From contig CALSCP010000386.1 of NCBI GenBank assembly GCA_943704425.1, forward strand, positions 16,523 to 46,841: DNA of 30,319 nt, written 5' to 3'. The first letter of the stretch is position 1, and each line of letters starts with the position of its first letter. Origin of the DNA: Ministeria vibrans ATCC 50519. Lineage: Eukaryota > Opisthokonta > Filasterea. Below are positions 10,158 to 20,595 of this stretch, piece by piece. The notes beneath the pieces were generated by a model. That model was not told where the DNA came from. It saw nothing but the letters and a program-made list of their open reading frames with translations, and did not search any database. Both the position numbers and the translations under genes were made by a program.

Positions 10158-10760
10158 ATGAAATCTTTCCCACTAGCAACATTTGCGAGTATACTGTGCC
10201 TGTGTGTTTGGACGGCGGCGCAAACGGCGACGTTGGAGCGTGCAGAGATCCGTTTGGACGCACAGACTCACAGTGTCATTTTCGATCCTGTCGACGAGGT
10301 TGTGGTGCAGGGCGATCTGACTGTCACCGGGGGTGTGACTACAGTCCGCGACGGTGTTGTTGTGAGCGAGGCACAGGCGCTGGAGCGCGCAGTCGCCCAA
10401 GCCATCGACCGCTTTTCGCCTTGCACGTCGTCACCGTGCGCCGACGGCAGCACCTGTGTCGCCAACCTGCTGGCACACACCTATACGTGTCACTGTGCCC
10501 CAAATCGAAGCGGGGCTCTTTGCGATGGGTACTTTTGTCCGCCTGTGGGTTGCGGTGAGAATGGTCACTGCGACAGCACTCTGTCGTGCGTGTGCGCTGC
10601 CGGGTACACTGGCGCAGCCTGCACTGTCTCGCTGTCCGCATGCGCCTCCAGTCCCTGTCTGAATGGAGGCAGCTGTACTACCAGTGTGGACGATGCGTTC
10701 CTGTGCGCCTGCGTTGCCCCCTACACCGGCCCCCAATGCCAATTCAACTCCACCACCTAA
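10158..10760 (+). CDS. Small secreted EGF-repeat protein
   Basis: This 200-aa intronless gene encodes a likely secreted protein. A signal peptide (residues 1 to ~22: basic start, hydrophobic core, TAAQ) is followed by a Cys-free segment (~23-88). Three EGF-like modules then run from C89 to about residue 195, each ending in the usual C-x-C...G-x-x-C pattern, for example CHCAPNRSGALC and CVCAAGYTGAAC. The third module (C-x-x-x-P-C-L-N-G-G-x-C) is the classical form. The Cys-free segment contains VVVQGDLTVTGG, a short beta-strand motif I associate with trimeric fibre proteins such as phage tail fibres. There is no transmembrane helix or GPI signal after the EGF modules. The gene is convergent with RNF25, 104 bp apart. 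Role in adhesion or matrix is inference; no specific orthologue is recognised. Confidence 0.85.
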   Translation: MKSFPLATFASILCLCVWTAAQTATLERAEIRLDAQTHSVIFDPVDEVVVQGDLTVTGGVTTVRDGVVVSEAQALERAVAQAIDRFSPCTSSPCADGSTCVANLLAHTYTCHCAPNRSGALCDGYFCPPVGCGENGHCDSTLSCVCAAGYTGAACTVSLSACASSPCLNGGSCTTSVDDAFLCACVAPYTGPQCQFNSTT

Positions 10761-10864
10761 CTTCTCAAGCTCTGGGTGTGTTTTGCTGTGGCCACTGTAT
10801 TGTAGTTATAATTATAGGTTGTATACACTTTTAAAGAAAGGTTCATCACAATACAAAGTCATCG

Positions 10865-12169
10865 TTATCGCCTAGCTCTCCCTCGACCCGACCTTCCGCC
10901 TCCGCGGCTACTGCTTCCCATAGGAGTCGCACCGGCACCACTAGCACCACCACCACCACCACCACTACTACTACTGCTAACAGCATCAACAGCAGCAGCA
11001 GCACCACCACCACCAATAGCAGCAGCACCGCGGCCAGTGTGTCCACGGCCTCGTCCACGTCGTCGGCTCGACTGAGCCGTTCGTTCTGATGTCATCGTCT
11101 TCCCTGTGTCCTCTTGTGGTGCACCCGGCTTTCCCTGATCTCCTCTCCCCCCTTCATCTTCTCCCGCCTCGCCATGCGCTGCACTCTCTCCTCCCGCTGT
11201 CTCCACTTCCTTTTCCTCTTCCGCTTTCTTCGTTTGACTGATCAGCAGCGTCACCCGCTCTTGTTCTGCCTCCACATCAATGATGCCCCCTGCCTTGCGC
11301 TGCTGCTCGTACCGCGCCTGCATGCGTCGCTGTTGCTCGCGCATCGACGGGTCGGGCTTGTACCGTTGTTGACCGCGTGTGTCGTTGCTAAATGGTGGTG
11401 CGTCCACGGAGCCTCCGCATGGCATTTTGTCGGGTGTCGGGACGTCTTCGCGACAGACTGGACAGAGAAACTGCTCGCACGAGAGGCCAGTGTCCATGTT
11501 GCGGCTATTATTAGCATTGCCACTGTTGGAGGCGGCGGCAACGAGATCGCGCTTGTCAGCTTGACGTTCAAGCTTGCGCTGCCGGTTCCGCTCGTGACAC
11601 TCTTGTACGTATGCCTTCCAGCAAGGTGGATGAAAAAAGTGGAAGCACGGAGTACGCACAAAGCGCACACGGTCTGCAAAGGCATCGCGGCACACAGTAC
11701 ACACGTGTCCGTGGGGACCATGCGCATTCAGTTGGGTCAGCGTGTCACGGAAAGAGTCAATCAGAGTGAACAACTGCGGCTCGCCCTTTGTCTCTCTGAG
11801 GCTCTCCTACACAGGCAGGACGTGAGACACGCACGCAACGACACACACACACACAATCAGAGGCAAGGAAGGCACCACTGTAGGTGCCAGCGCGCCTTGC
11901 AGGCGTACCTCACCGGCTGCACTGAGCGCGCGCAATTGTTGGTTGCTCAATCCGCGTTGCTTTTCGATGCTAAATTTGGCGTCGCCAGCAGCAGGGTAGC
12001 CGGGGATCGAGGCGTCTACCACGATACGCACCCACAAATGCCCGTGTTCGTCGCGGTCGCCGTCCGTTGTGGGTGTCAGCTCGACCGTCAGTGACGTTTC
12101 CGTTGCATCAACAATGCAGTCATCGAAAATGTCTTTCAGCGTCTCAACCTCCTCTCGCGCCTCCTCCAT
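10865..12169 (-). CDS. RNF25: E3 ubiquitin ligase RNF25 (RWD + RING)
   Basis: RNF25 (AO7) is a ubiquitin ligase; in animals it acts in ribosome-stall and signalling pathways. Exon 1 is 11909-12169 and exon 2 is 10865-11806, with a 102-nt intron in phase 0, giving 400 aa (human 459). The RWD domain spans residues ~1-105 and contains the family segment RGLSNQQLRAL. The RING has C123, C126, C140, H142, H145, C148 and a distant C201/C204 pair. The insert between the two halves (~149-200) is typical of RNF25. A strong family signature follows at ~235-260 (EQQRRMQARYEQQR, then GGIIDVEAE). The C-terminal ~120 residues are low complexity and end in Gly/Ser runs and an RG-rich tail. The gene is divergent from the Nudix gene and convergent with the EGF gene. 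Confidence 0.92.
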
Positions 12170-12296
12170 CGCCGATTAGTGAATAGCGATCGCGCTTTTC
12201 AGTATCTAGTTCCTTCAAAACAAATAATAATAATAATAATCAAGAGCTGTACTCACAATACACTCTATTATTTCAATTTATTTTATTAGTCTTCGA
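12170..12296. promoter_or_regulatory. 127-bp divergent promoter RNF25/Nudix
   Basis: Only 127 bp separate the two divergent start codons, so both promoters and 5' UTRs must share this AT-rich stretch. It contains a short (AAT) run at about 12226-12240. No recognisable core element stands out. Confidence 0.5.
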
Positions 12297-13100
12297 ATGT
12301 CAGTCATCCCAAGAAAATCTGCTAGCCTATTAGTGTGTGCGGCACGGGGCTTGACGGCATATTCAGTGTTGCTCTTGAAGCGGGGGGCGGGTGCACATTT
12401 TTTACCAAACACAACGGTTTTTCCCGGTGGAGTGTGTGAAGAAGCGGATGCATCTTCGCGCGTTGCCGCCCTACGCGAGACCTTTGAAGAGAGCGGTCTC
12501 CTGCTGGCTCGCAACGCCCAGCAGAAAGCGACTGGCGGTCGATGGGGCTGGGCTGCGCCCCAGGATGGGCAGGGGAGGGAGGGACAGCAGCGAGTTGCGC
12601 GCGACGCGTCCGAGTTCACCGCGCTGGTCAAAGAGCCGCCCACGTTGGTGCCATGGACGCGATGGATCACTCCCGCGCACCTCAAGTACCGCTTTGACGC
12701 GGACTTCTTTGTGACGACCGTCGAACGCGAGATGGCCGTGCAACATGACAGGAAGGAGATGGTGGAGGGGGCATGGCACACGCCGGCCGAGGCACTGCGC
12801 CTGCACGACGAGGGCAGTCTTGTATTACCCCACACCACCTGGTATACCCTGCACGAATTGGCAACGCAGTACGGGACGCAAGAGAAGTTACAGGGAGAGC
12901 TGGAGCGGCGATTGCAGACCTGTCGCACCTCAACACCTCTGCTAGCGTTCCTCACCTCCAACGGCGCCGTATTGTTGCCTGGCGACGAACAATACCCGTA
13001 CGCAGCAGTGCCGTCGGGGTCGCGCCATCGACTAGAACCACATATCCTGAAGAACGGCGTCAAGTCGTACACCATCGAGCGACATACGGTTACGAAATGA
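12297..13100 (+). CDS. NUDT19: Nudix hydrolase, NUDT19-like
   Basis: This 267-aa intronless protein resembles the NUDT19/RP2p group, acyl-CoA or CoA diphosphohydrolases of peroxisomes or mitochondria in animals. The Nudix box runs from G44-G45 to L68 and ends in the diagnostic RETFEESGL (R60, E61, E64, E65, G67). The upstream half, G-V-C-E-E-A-D, departs slightly from the consensus spacing; animal NUDT19 also carries an insertion at this place. Further family-like segments are WITPAHLKYRFDADFFVT (substrate lobe) and LPHTTWYTLHELA (C-terminal helix). The C-terminus ends in VTK, so there is no peroxisomal PTS1 tripeptide; a mitochondrial or cytosolic location is possible. The ATG at 12297 lies directly before a plausible first strand. 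The gene is convergent with TMEM181, 62 bp away. Assignment to Nudix is firm; assignment to NUDT19 is likely. Confidence 0.85.
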   Translation: MSVIPRKSASLLVCAARGLTAYSVLLLKRGAGAHFLPNTTVFPGGVCEEADASSRVAALRETFEESGLLLARNAQQKATGGRWGWAAPQDGQGREGQQRVARDASEFTALVKEPPTLVPWTRWITPAHLKYRFDADFFVTTVEREMAVQHDRKEMVEGAWHTPAEALRLHDEGSLVLPHTTWYTLHELATQYGTQEKLQGELERRLQTCRTSTPLLAFLTSNGAVLLPGDEQYPYAAVPSGSRHRLEPHILKNGVKSYTIERHTVTK

Positions 13101-13162
13101 GGCGGAGGGAGTTTGTGCGCAGTGTGTATAGTACAATATTATACTTAGTATGTTACAGAGTG

Positions 13163-14950
13163 TCATCTTGAATCATCAAAAAGGACCTCGTCGGGACCGT
13201 ACTGGTCGTCTTCGTCTTCGTCTTCGTCGTCGGGGCGCAGGAGAGCGTTGAGCTCGAGGGAGTCGGGGCGGGATGGGCGGTCCTCGTCGTCTACAGTGAC
13301 GGGGTATGCGCCCGGACGGGCGGGCGAAAAGAGAAAGGCCATGGTAAAGAGGTACATGCTAAAAAGATTGTAAAAGACAAGCAGCTCGGTGCTGTTGTTG
13401 AAGCGCGTCGACGACGACAAATGGACGTTGGAAAGGACCAGACGCGAGCCAAAACGCACAAAAAGCCCAGTAAGTGCACTCCCACCCACAACACACGATA
13501 GAGTGGTGACAAACAGAAGCCGACTGCGATCTACATCATCATCATCAACATCAACAACAACAACAACAAAGAAGTAAGACACAGTGAGAGTGGTATCCAA
13601 GAAAAAAAAAGAAAAAAATGGGGGAAGAGGGCGTACCGGGGTAATGGAGGGCGTGGGCATTCGCGGCAGCCATAAGCATGAGAGTGAGCACGTAGACGAG
13701 GTAGCAGCTCAGGAGGATGAAGAAAAGGACGCGAGCGGCGGTGTAGCCCGTGAGGTCTGCGTGTGTAAAATATGTGGGGTCGTGGTGGGCCGCAATGGCC
13801 TGAATGAGGGAGAGCGCCAGTGCAAGAATAAAGAGCAATGCGCACAGGAGCGTTTTGGAGAGTACAAGCGGGGACCAGCAGTTGCGGCAGTGGCCTGCGC
13901 TACTTGTCCCGCTCGCTCCACCGCCAACACCCACGCCACTGCTGCCAATTCGACTTGCACTACCAAGACGGTTGTTGCTGCGTACAGAGGACAAAGTCGA
14001 GGGCGCTGATAGAGAGCGAAAGAAGGTGAGCCAGAAGAGAAGGAGGGTAGCGAGGAAGGCGCATTGAAAGAGTGCGTCGAGCACTACGGGTACCACACTG
14101 GAGACAAGCAGCTCGAGGGCAACAAAGGGGCCATTGTACAGTAGCAGTAAGAGCAGGAGGGGTAGAAGCCAGCGCTGCTCCAGGTTCCAGTCGGAGAGAC
14201 GGTAGTGGCGCAGAGAGAAGGCAAAGAGTAGGAGAGCAATGAAGGCGAAGGCGAGAAACACAAAGCGGTACCAGGTCTCGAGACGCGAGTAGGCGTCGTC
14301 GACGGCCGTCCACGTAAACAGTACGTCGCCAATGGGTGGTGATACTTGTGTGTCGATGTCGGCCATGTTGACGGTGGCGCGGTACTTGCCAGCGACAACG
14401 TGTCCAACATGCACCGCAATGAACGCGGCACAGTCTGTCTCGCCCGCATCACACACAACCGTACGCAGTCGCGGAGTGCCCTTCCAGTGCACATGAACCC
14501 ACTCGGCCGAGCCGACCGGCTGGCGTTCGAGCCAGACACGCACAAGCGGCGACAGCTGCACGGGAACAGCGGCAGTTGCGGGAATGCGCTGCAGCTGGAC
14601 CGTCACGGCGAGCCACAAGTGGCGGTTGTACTCCGTCATCGGCTGCGTGCTCACAGTGAAGTTCTGTCCCGCCGCCACATTGACCCCAAGCGTGTGCGAG
14701 CTGTGTGTCGTCGACGACTGTACGTTTGGTCCTACGCACTCCCAGTCACAACTCCTCCGTCTCTCTTTGTGTCTCCTTACCCGACAGTGTGACCGCTAAC
14801 ATGACAAAAAAGACACACAGTGCCGTGCACATCGCTGCAGCAACCTCTCGCTTGGAAGACGCGTGTAGCCGCGTCACAATGGGTCCGCTACAGACGAGCA
14901 AAGGTCAAGTGAAATGCAAGTTCGAATGTCAAAACACACAATTGATAGGT

Positions 14951-14985
<35 letters not shown>

Positions 14986-15010
14986 ACCTATGCTCCTCCT
15001 CATCTGACAT
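13163..15010 (-). CDS. TMEM181: TMEM181-like multi-pass membrane protein
   Basis: TMEM181 is a GPR107/Wntless-like seven-helix membrane protein with a luminal beta-rich domain. I read four exons on the minus strand: 14988-15010, 14781-14887, 13637-14731 and 13163-13530. All phases match (introns of 100, 49 and 106 nt), giving 530 aa. An N-terminal membrane helix precedes a GPNVQ segment and a luminal domain with TEYNRHLWLAV and FTWTAVDDAYSRLETWYRF. The helical bundle follows, with LRHYRLSDWNLEQRW, LLLLYNGPF and a VLDALFQCAFLATLLLFWL helix. The last exon carries YNLFSMYLFTMAFLFSP and an acidic tail ending in a YG-P-DEV stretch, as in animal TMEM181. The 23-nt first exon (MSDEEEH) is inferred from phase and splice sites only and is the least certain part. 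Intron 1 contains a 32-base T run on the coding strand right after the donor. Confidence 0.9.
14952..14983. repeat. Poly-A/T homopolymer in TMEM181 intron 1
   Basis: A run of 32 A on the + strand, i.e. T on the TMEM181 coding strand, lies immediately after the predicted donor GTAG at 14984-14987. It is the longest homopolymer in the window and its true length may be uncertain in sequencing. Confidence 0.9.
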
Positions 15011-15300
15011 GCTGAAGATCACCACTGCAATCGCAAAGACACCAATGGATCAAGACGATAATATGTGAATTTTGGTGATATTTAATAAAGTTATTTATTA
15101 TGTATTATAATGTGAAAAAACGTATCTCTCAATCGTTTAATTCCTTTGACCTTTCTCTGATCAGTGATCGGATTGACGTTTCTGCACTTCTAAAGTTTCA
15201 AGCCTACCGAAACGCGACGTTATTGAAGTGGGGGGATTTTTTTTTCATTCGACTTTTTTTTATAAGTTTTTTTTTGTCGTTCTCGACTCATTTCATCGAC
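15011..15300. promoter_or_regulatory. Divergent promoter region TMEM181/LSD1
   Basis: This 290-bp AT-rich spacer separates two divergent start codons. Although the frame upstream of the LSD1 ATG stays open back to 15100, its composition changes to AT-rich with long T runs (15238-15245, 15257-15275), typical of a 5' UTR here, so I place the start at 15301. TATTTATTATGTATTATA near 15091-15108 is a possible core element. Confidence 0.45.
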
Positions 15301-18300
15301 ATGGCATACATGTACGGGCAAGCGGCGGATGATCGAAGGGTGAGTGGGCGTAAGCGAAAGCGCAACACGCGCTTTGAGCCGATGGAGCTCATGGAGGGAA
15401 GCGACAGTGAAGGAGAGGGAAATCCGGCGATGCGAAGCACTGTGATCGGGGGCGAGGATGGTGCAGCGCCTGCAAGCACCCTGGGCGGTGACGGTGGGGA
15501 CGCGGGACGGGCGCGCGCGCGGAGCCGTCCGATGCCGTCGAACCCCGAAGCGACTTTGACGGGTTTTGGCTATCATCAGTCGATCAGCGACACCGACGAA
15601 GAGAGGGTCAAGCAGCTCGCGGCGAGCCTGTCACAGTCAGCAATGGAGGGCGGGGACGACGATCAGATGGGCGCCAGTCTGATGATGCACCCGCAAGCAA
15701 GTGTTAATGTTGCAAGGGCCAACCGAGACGCACAGAGCACCCACAACAGCATGCATGGGAACGGCAACGGCGGTGGCGACGACGACGACGAGTACGGCGA
15801 AGAGGAGGATGAGGAGGATGAGGATGAGGATGAGGAGGAGGACGACGATGACGACGAGGAAGGCGCCGAAGATGAAGATGAGGAGGGCGACCACTCGCTC
15901 AATAGTAGGAGAGGGAAAGGAAGCAAGAGGAGCAGAGGCGTCGACGAGAATGGCATTGATGCGAATGACAACGACGATGGCAATGGCGGTGGTGACGACG
16001 ACGACGCCGACGACGACGACGACGAGAATATTCCAACATTTGTGGTACCGTTGCGTTCACGCGAAGCCTGCGACGCAGTACAGATGTCGCCCATTATGCT
16101 TGACGAGTGGGAGCGACGTGCACTGCTGGTGCTGCTCCCACAGGCACACATTGCACTTGCCTCTACGAGTCCCATTGTCGTGGCCATGCCACCGAGTGCC
16201 GAAAGTGCTACAGCATCAATGATGTCGGCAGCGGCAGCGGCAGCCGCGTCCACCGCAGTCTCGACACCCGAGAGCGCCTCCCATCCGATGGTTGATGTGT
16301 ACTTGCGCGCACGCAACCTCATTCTGCGCGCTTGGTTCCTCAACTGCCACGAAGAGCTCACACTGGACACGTGTCTGGCGACGCTGGTACAAGACAACCC
16401 CGAGATTGTGCCGATAGCCTCGTCGTCGGGAAAGCTAGGGGAGCACAGTGGTCGAGCGTGCCACCGGCTGGGCGTCGTTGACCTGGGCGACGCGGACGTG
16501 TCCGACCTGGTCACGACCGACGCCGCCATGATCCGTCTGGCACATGCTTTGTTGCAGCGTCACGGGCTCATCAACCAAGGCGTTTTTGGCGTACGCAACG
16601 CTGCGTCGCTCGCTTTGCAACGCCAGGCGTTACTTGCATCCGAGACTGCTCCGAAGCATGTGGTGGTCGTGGGCGCGGGCATCGCGGGTTTGGCGGCGGC
16701 ACGAGCACTACGGCAGCATGGCATCCGCGTGACAGTGCTGGAGTCGCGGGATCGCATTGGCGGACGCATCTACACGTACCGCCACCACCAGCACCACGCC
16801 GATTTGGGCGCCACGCTTATCTATGGACTGGGGGGTGGCAGTCCCATGCTGACGCTGTCCAAGCAGCTTGGGGTGCGTTTGTCGCACTTGCGTCCGGACT
16901 GCCCCGTTTTCGACGAACAAGGCAACGATTTGGCGGCCGTGGCGGCGACAACGGCTGCCGCTACGGAGGACGACGAAGACTTTAGCATTTCCAAGATGCT
17001 CGATCTGGTGCACCAGCTGCCGGCCAAGCTGGCGAGTGTCCTTGCCGAGTCGCCGTGCACCTACAGCGCCGAGACACTCAATGCGACCGACCCCTCTGTC
17101 TACGAGAATGTGACTGTTGCGGCCGCCCTGGGCAACGTGGTGGCGGCGCACCTAAGCGGCCAGGGGGTCTGGCCTCTGGCCTCGGCCTGTCGTTTGCACC
17201 CCTTCCTTGTGGAGAGCAGCATTGGTGCGTTGCGTGTTGACGTGACTGCGGCACTGCGATGTCTTTCGGTGGGCGACGCCCTTCGCATGTTGCGTCACAT
17301 TGAGGACGCGCGTCGTCGCGGCCCCCATCTCGCGGCGATGCAGCAGCTGGAAATGGTCTTTCGACAGCACGAACAGGTGATGCAGCAGGTGGACATGGCG
17401 CAACAGGTGCTGCTGCGCCGACAGCAGCTGGAGCAGAAGATGCAGCAGGACCGACTGGCGCAAGTGTCGGAGAATCCTGAAGCGTTGCAGACCTTGCCGC
17501 CGCTACAGCAGCCCGAAGATGGCGTGGCGCACACGACGCACGAGTTGCAGCAGCAAGTGAAGGCGCTCGAGGCACAACATCGCGAGTCGTGGGCCAACGT
17601 GGAGGTACACAAAAAGAAGGTGGCGGACGCCAAGGCGTGTGTCAGCGAGACGGCCGACGGCGGCGTGGGCGCGTGTATGACACAGTTTCGCCTGGCGTCT
17701 ATTGAGGAGTCGCACGCCGGCACGGCTGAGCAGCTGTCGCTGAGCCACTGGCTTTGCAAGGGGCCCCACATCTTTGGGGGCTCCAAGGTGTTGCCGCGCG
17801 CAGGCTTTTCTGCGTACACGACGGGCCTTGCGCTGGCACAGCCGCCCGTCTTACTAGGGCACACAGTGGAGCGCATTGAGTACAGCAGCGGGGCGGGTGT
17901 CAAGGTGCACTACCGAGAAGTGATGGCGAGCAAGACAGATGACAACGTGAGAAAGGAGGACGGAGGCGAAGGGGAAACAGCAGCAGGAGGGGAGGAGAGG
18001 AAAGGGACGGTGACGCAGACGGGAGTGTTGAGTGCCGATGCGGTTCTGGTGACTGTGCCGTTGGGGGTGCTCAAGCAACGACGTGTGGAGTTTGTGCCCG
18101 AGTTGCCGGCGTGGAAGCAAGGGGCCATTGAGTCGGTTGGCTTTGGCTCGAGCACACATGTGGCGCTTTTCTTTGCGACTGCCTTTTGGCGTGGAATCCA
18201 TCAAGATATTTTTGGACACAGTATGGAAGATCCGACGTGTTGCGGGCGGTACTTTCTGTTCTACAATATGCACGCAAGCACGGGAGTGCCGTCGTTGCTG

Positions 18301-18858
18301 GCGGTGATCACAGGCAGTGCGGCGGTGAACATGACGGAAACGGACGACGAAATTATTGCAGGGGCTGTGCGTGTGCTCAATGCGGTGGCGCACTGTGGCG
18401 CTGGTGTGGGTCGTCTGGGTGCCGATCTCATTCGCTCGTCGATCACTGCCCTGCCACCTGTTGAGCCCGTACACGCGACCGTGCACCACTGGCACCGTGA
18501 CGAGCATGCTGCTGGCACTCGCACTTTTGCGTCGGTCGACGCCTCTGACGAACAGTTTGATTTGCTTGCGGCACCCGTCACCGCTGAGATTGCCCACCAG
18601 TCGATGACCCCTGCGTCTGCCAGTGCCCCACCGGACAACCCCAGGGCGGCATCACTGCTTCACCAACACGGCGAGAGCGTCTACACACCCATTCCCGCAA
18701 GCGGTGCCGTTTGCTTTGCCGGCGAGCACACCCACCGCTATCACTACGGCACGGTTGATGGCGCTCTTTTGTCGGCGCGTCGCGAGACCGCCCGTCTTCT
18801 CGACGCCCTTTTGGGTCCTGTGCCTGCCTATGCGCCAACCAATCAAATCATCTCCTGA
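15301..18858 (+). CDS. KDM1A: Lysine-specific histone demethylase (LSD1/KDM1)
   Basis: LSD1 removes methyl groups from histone H3 lysine 4 in an FAD-dependent oxidation, usually within CoREST-type repressor complexes. One exon encodes 1185 aa (human ~850). A long disordered N-terminus (1 to ~240) has acidic Asp/Glu runs at ~160-200 and ~220-241 and basic clusters. The SWIRM domain (~243-430) contains [12 protein letters not shown] (337 on) and [10 protein letters not shown], but carries Ala/Ser-rich and other inserts. FAD binding begins at [10 protein letters not shown] (458 on) with [10 protein letters not shown] and [14 protein letters not shown] Gln-rich helical tower (~678-800) interrupts the oxidase, which is the hallmark of LSD1 and the CoREST-docking arm. 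The catalytic lysine is conserved as K925 in PLGVLK. The C-terminal FAD segment is [26 protein letters not shown] Lys/Glu-rich insert lies at ~875-905. The tower separates it from LSD2 and polyamine oxidases. Confidence 0.95.
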   Translation: MAYMYGQAADDRRVSGRKRKRNTRFEPMELMEGSDSEGEGNPAMRSTVIGGEDGAAPASTLGGDGGDAGRARARSRPMPSNPEATLTGFGYHQSISDTDEERVKQLAASLSQSAMEGGDDDQMGASLMMHPQASVNVARANRDAQSTHNSMHGNGNGGGDDDDEYGEEEDEEDEDEDEEEDDDDDEEGAEDEDEEGDHSLNSRRGKGSKRSRGVDENGIDANDNDDGNGGGDDDDADDDDDENIPTFVVPLRSREACDAVQMSPIMLDEWERRALLVLLPQAHIALASTSPIVVAMPPSAESATASMMSAAAAAAASTAVSTPESASHPMVDVYLRARNLILRAWFLNCHEELTLDTCLATLVQDNPEIVPIASSSGKLGEHSGRACHRLGVVDLGDADVSDLVTTDAAMIRLAHALLQRHGLINQGVFGVRNAASLALQRQALLASETAPKHVVVVGAGIAGLAAARALRQHGIRVTVLESRDRIGGRIYTYRHHQHHADLGATLIYGLGGGSPMLTLSKQLGVRLSHLRPDCPVFDEQGNDLAAVAATTAAATEDDEDFSISKMLDLVHQLPAKLASVLAESPCTYSAETLNATDPSVYENVTVAAALGNVVAAHLSGQGVWPLASACRLHPFLVESSIGALRVDVTAALRCLSVGDALRMLRHIEDARRRGPHLAAMQQLEMVFRQHEQVMQQVDMAQQVLLRRQQLEQKMQQDRLAQVSENPEALQTLPPLQQPEDGVAHTTHELQQQVKALEAQHRESWANVEVHKKKVADAKACVSETADGGVGACMTQFRLASIEESHAGTAEQLSLSHWLCKGPHIFGGSKVLPRAGFSAYTTGLALAQPPVLLGHTVERIEYSSGAGVKVHYREVMASKTDDNVRKEDGGEGETAAGGEERKGTVTQTGVLSADAVLVTVPLGVLKQRRVEFVPELPAWKQGAIESVGFGSSTHVALFFATAFWRGIHQDIFGHSMEDPTCCGRYFLFYNMHASTGVPSLLAVITGSAAVNMTETDDEIIAGAVRVLNAVAHCGAGVGRLGADLIRSSITALPPVEPVHATVHHWHRDEHAAGTRTFASVDASDEQFDLLAAPVTAEIAHQSMTPASASAPPDNPRAASLLHQHGESVYTPIPASGAVCFAGEHTHRYHYGTVDGALLSARRETARLLDALLGPVPAYAPTNQIIS

Positions 18859-19214
18859 GTTTATTATTTTTTGTTGTTATTTTGTTGAGCGGAGAGAGAA
18901 AAAGAATTAGTAAACCCACACACGATTTATTCAGATAAAATATTATTATTCTAAAATTTAAGTGTTTAATCAAAGAAAGGAGAACACATCGCAGGACATT
19001 GTAGATTTGGTACTTGGGCTAATGCCGTTTCAAGGAAAGCTTCTTCCATAGGTTCCGGTAGAAAAGTTAAGATATTTTTTGTTATTTTTAGAACTCGAGA
19101 CATTTTGACTAAATTTTAAGTCCACAATTTTTTTTCACCTCGTCAGAATTCAGACTAGTAGTAAATTGCGTCACGGGCGCGTGACTCGGACACAACACAC
19201 ACGCACACTCTCCA
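18859..19214. other. Intergenic region LSD1 to DENN exon
   Basis: This 356-bp stretch lies between the LSD1 stop codon and the DENN ATG on the same strand. It is AT-rich with T runs at 18867-18872 and 19128-19135. It should hold the LSD1 3' UTR and the DENN promoter. I see no gene, repeat array or RNA in it. Confidence 0.6.
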
Positions 19215-19691
19215 ATGTCGCGTGGTATTTCGCGGCAGTCGCTGGGCCTTATCACGGCCGAGGCGGAGTTTGTTAACGGCACGCACATCTGCTCGTACTT
19301 CTGTCTCGTTGTGCCGTGCCGCGACGGCTCTCTGGCGCCTCACGTCTCGCTCGAGTATCCGCCACGTCAGCCTGCCGCCACGCCCGATGGCCCTGCGCCG
19401 TCCTGCGACGCCGCCGAGGCGACCCCGTCGCTGCTGCCCCACTTTGCCTTTCCCAGCGGCGTCTGCACGCCGTGCGAGCAACCGCGCTCCCCTGCCTTCC
19501 ACGCCTTTGTCCTGACCGACCAGGCGGGCGCTCGCCGCTACGGTGCAGTGCTCACCGTGTACCAGCGACCCGAGCGCCAGTGGTGCTACTCGCCGACGTG
19601 TTCCCCGCGCAACTGCTACTCGAGTTTCTGTCAGAGGGCGCGCGCCGCCTTGCCCGTCCAGCCCGAAGAGCCCACGCTTGCCGATCGAAAG
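19215..19691 (+). CDS. DENN-domain protein, first exon only (truncated)
   Basis: DENN proteins are Rab guanine-nucleotide exchange factors in membrane traffic. This exon encodes 159 residues of the upstream DENN (uDENN) module. It starts at the ATG at 19215 and includes FVNGTHICSYFCLVV, then LPHFAFPSGV (the F-C-F-P-x-G type motif) and FHAFVLTDQAGARRYGAVLTVY, the central uDENN signature. It ends in AAG followed by a GTATGC donor at 19692. The core cDENN and dDENN modules (several hundred residues) should follow, but downstream there is only a compound GA/GT/GAT microsatellite and then NOG2 exons on the opposite strand. No later part of the window encodes them. The subfamily (DENND3/4/5-like) cannot be told from this piece. 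The gene is therefore broken in this sequence, either by misassembly or rearrangement. Confidence 0.85.
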
Positions 19692-19725
19692 GTATGCCAG
19701 AATCTTAGGAAGCAAAGATATACGC

Positions 19726-19727
<2 letters not shown>

Positions 19728-19802
<75 letters not shown>

Positions 19803-19809
19803 AACAAAG

Positions 19810-19860
<51 letters not shown>

Positions 19861-19920
19861 TGTGTATGTATGTATGTGATAATGATGATGATGGTGGTGG
19901 TGGTGATGATGATGATGCTG
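19728..19920. repeat. Compound microsatellite (GA)n-(GT)n-(GAT)n
   Basis: Two GA runs (19728-19798 and 19814-19850) are followed by TG and TATG units (19851-19876) and GAT/GGT units to about 19918. It sits between the donor of the DENN exon and the donor of NOG2 exon 4 on the other strand, so all of it would be intronic for both genes. Confidence 0.95.
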
Positions 19921-19939
19921 ATAAAATAGAGCGTCGTAC

Positions 19940-20595
19940 TTCTTTCCAAACGCCGTCTCAAAGGGCTCCACGTCGAGCAAGTGAGCGCGACTGCGCGACT
20001 CGGGCTCTTCCAAGAGCGACATGGGCAGTTTGGCTTGCTTCATCACGACCTGGTAAGGGTCGCGCAGGGTGGTCGACATGGCTTCGCGGAATCGCTAAGG
20101 AAGAGAGACACAATGAGAGCGAGTGGTTCGCTGGCACGGCCGACGTTGCTCTCTCGTACCGTCAGCTCGTCCTGACTGATGACGCGCGTGTTGCCGAACC
20201 ACCTACGGTCAGGCTGGACTCGTGCAACTGTGCCACTGGGAAGCGACGACTGGAAGGGCATTGCCTGCGAAGCCACGAGAGAGTGAGAGAGAGGGAGTGA
20301 GTGGCGAAGGGACAATCAAAACGCCGGTCTGCTCACCTTGATGACATCTCCCACTTTGTTTCGAATGGCCTTGCCACCACTCTTGTACATTTTCAGACGG
20401 TTGACATCCGCGCGGGTACGCGGCGCGCCCTGTTTGTCTGCACACGCGGTTGAGTTATCCCAAAAAAAAAAACGAGGACGTTTGTTTGGACTTACGGGAC
20501 GTGACTTTCGCCGGTGCCGCGTCGGGGTTGAGCATGCCCTTGGACTTGCTCACGCGACCCGTGGGCTGTTTCGACTTTCCCTGTCGCGGTTTCAT
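19940..20595 (-). CDS. GNL2: Nucleolar GTP-binding protein 2, exons 1-4 (truncated)
   Basis: NOG2/GNL2 is an essential GTPase of pre-60S ribosome assembly in the nucleolus. Four exons are visible on the minus strand: 20496-20595, 20337-20437, 20160-20264 and 19940-20094, with GT-AG introns of 57, 72 and 65 nt and matching phases. They encode the first ~153 residues: a basic start, then RADVNRLKMYKSGGKA, SSLPSGTVARVQPDRRWFGNTRVI, RDPYQVVMKQAKLPMSLL and AHLLDVEPFETAFGKK. All are landmark segments of the family N-terminus in the right order. Exon 4 ends in phase 2 before GTACGA. The circularly permuted GTPase domain and the C-terminus (roughly 400-550 residues) are missing: the intron runs into the microsatellite and then into the antisense of the DENN exon. 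As the gene is essential in fungi and animals, an intact copy must exist elsewhere or this join is artificial. Confidence 0.92.

Noticed and set aside
15100-15300. N-terminal extension of LSD1 from an ATG at 15100
   Set aside because: The segment is AT-rich with long T runs, encodes a Phe-rich stretch unlike LSD1, and looks like promoter/5' UTR; composition changes sharply at 15301.
19705-20300. Poly-(Arg-Glu) and poly-(Leu-Ser) proteins across the GA tract
   Set aside because: Dinucleotide repeats are open in several frames on both strands. The conserved DENN and NOG2 segments end at splice donors before the repeat.
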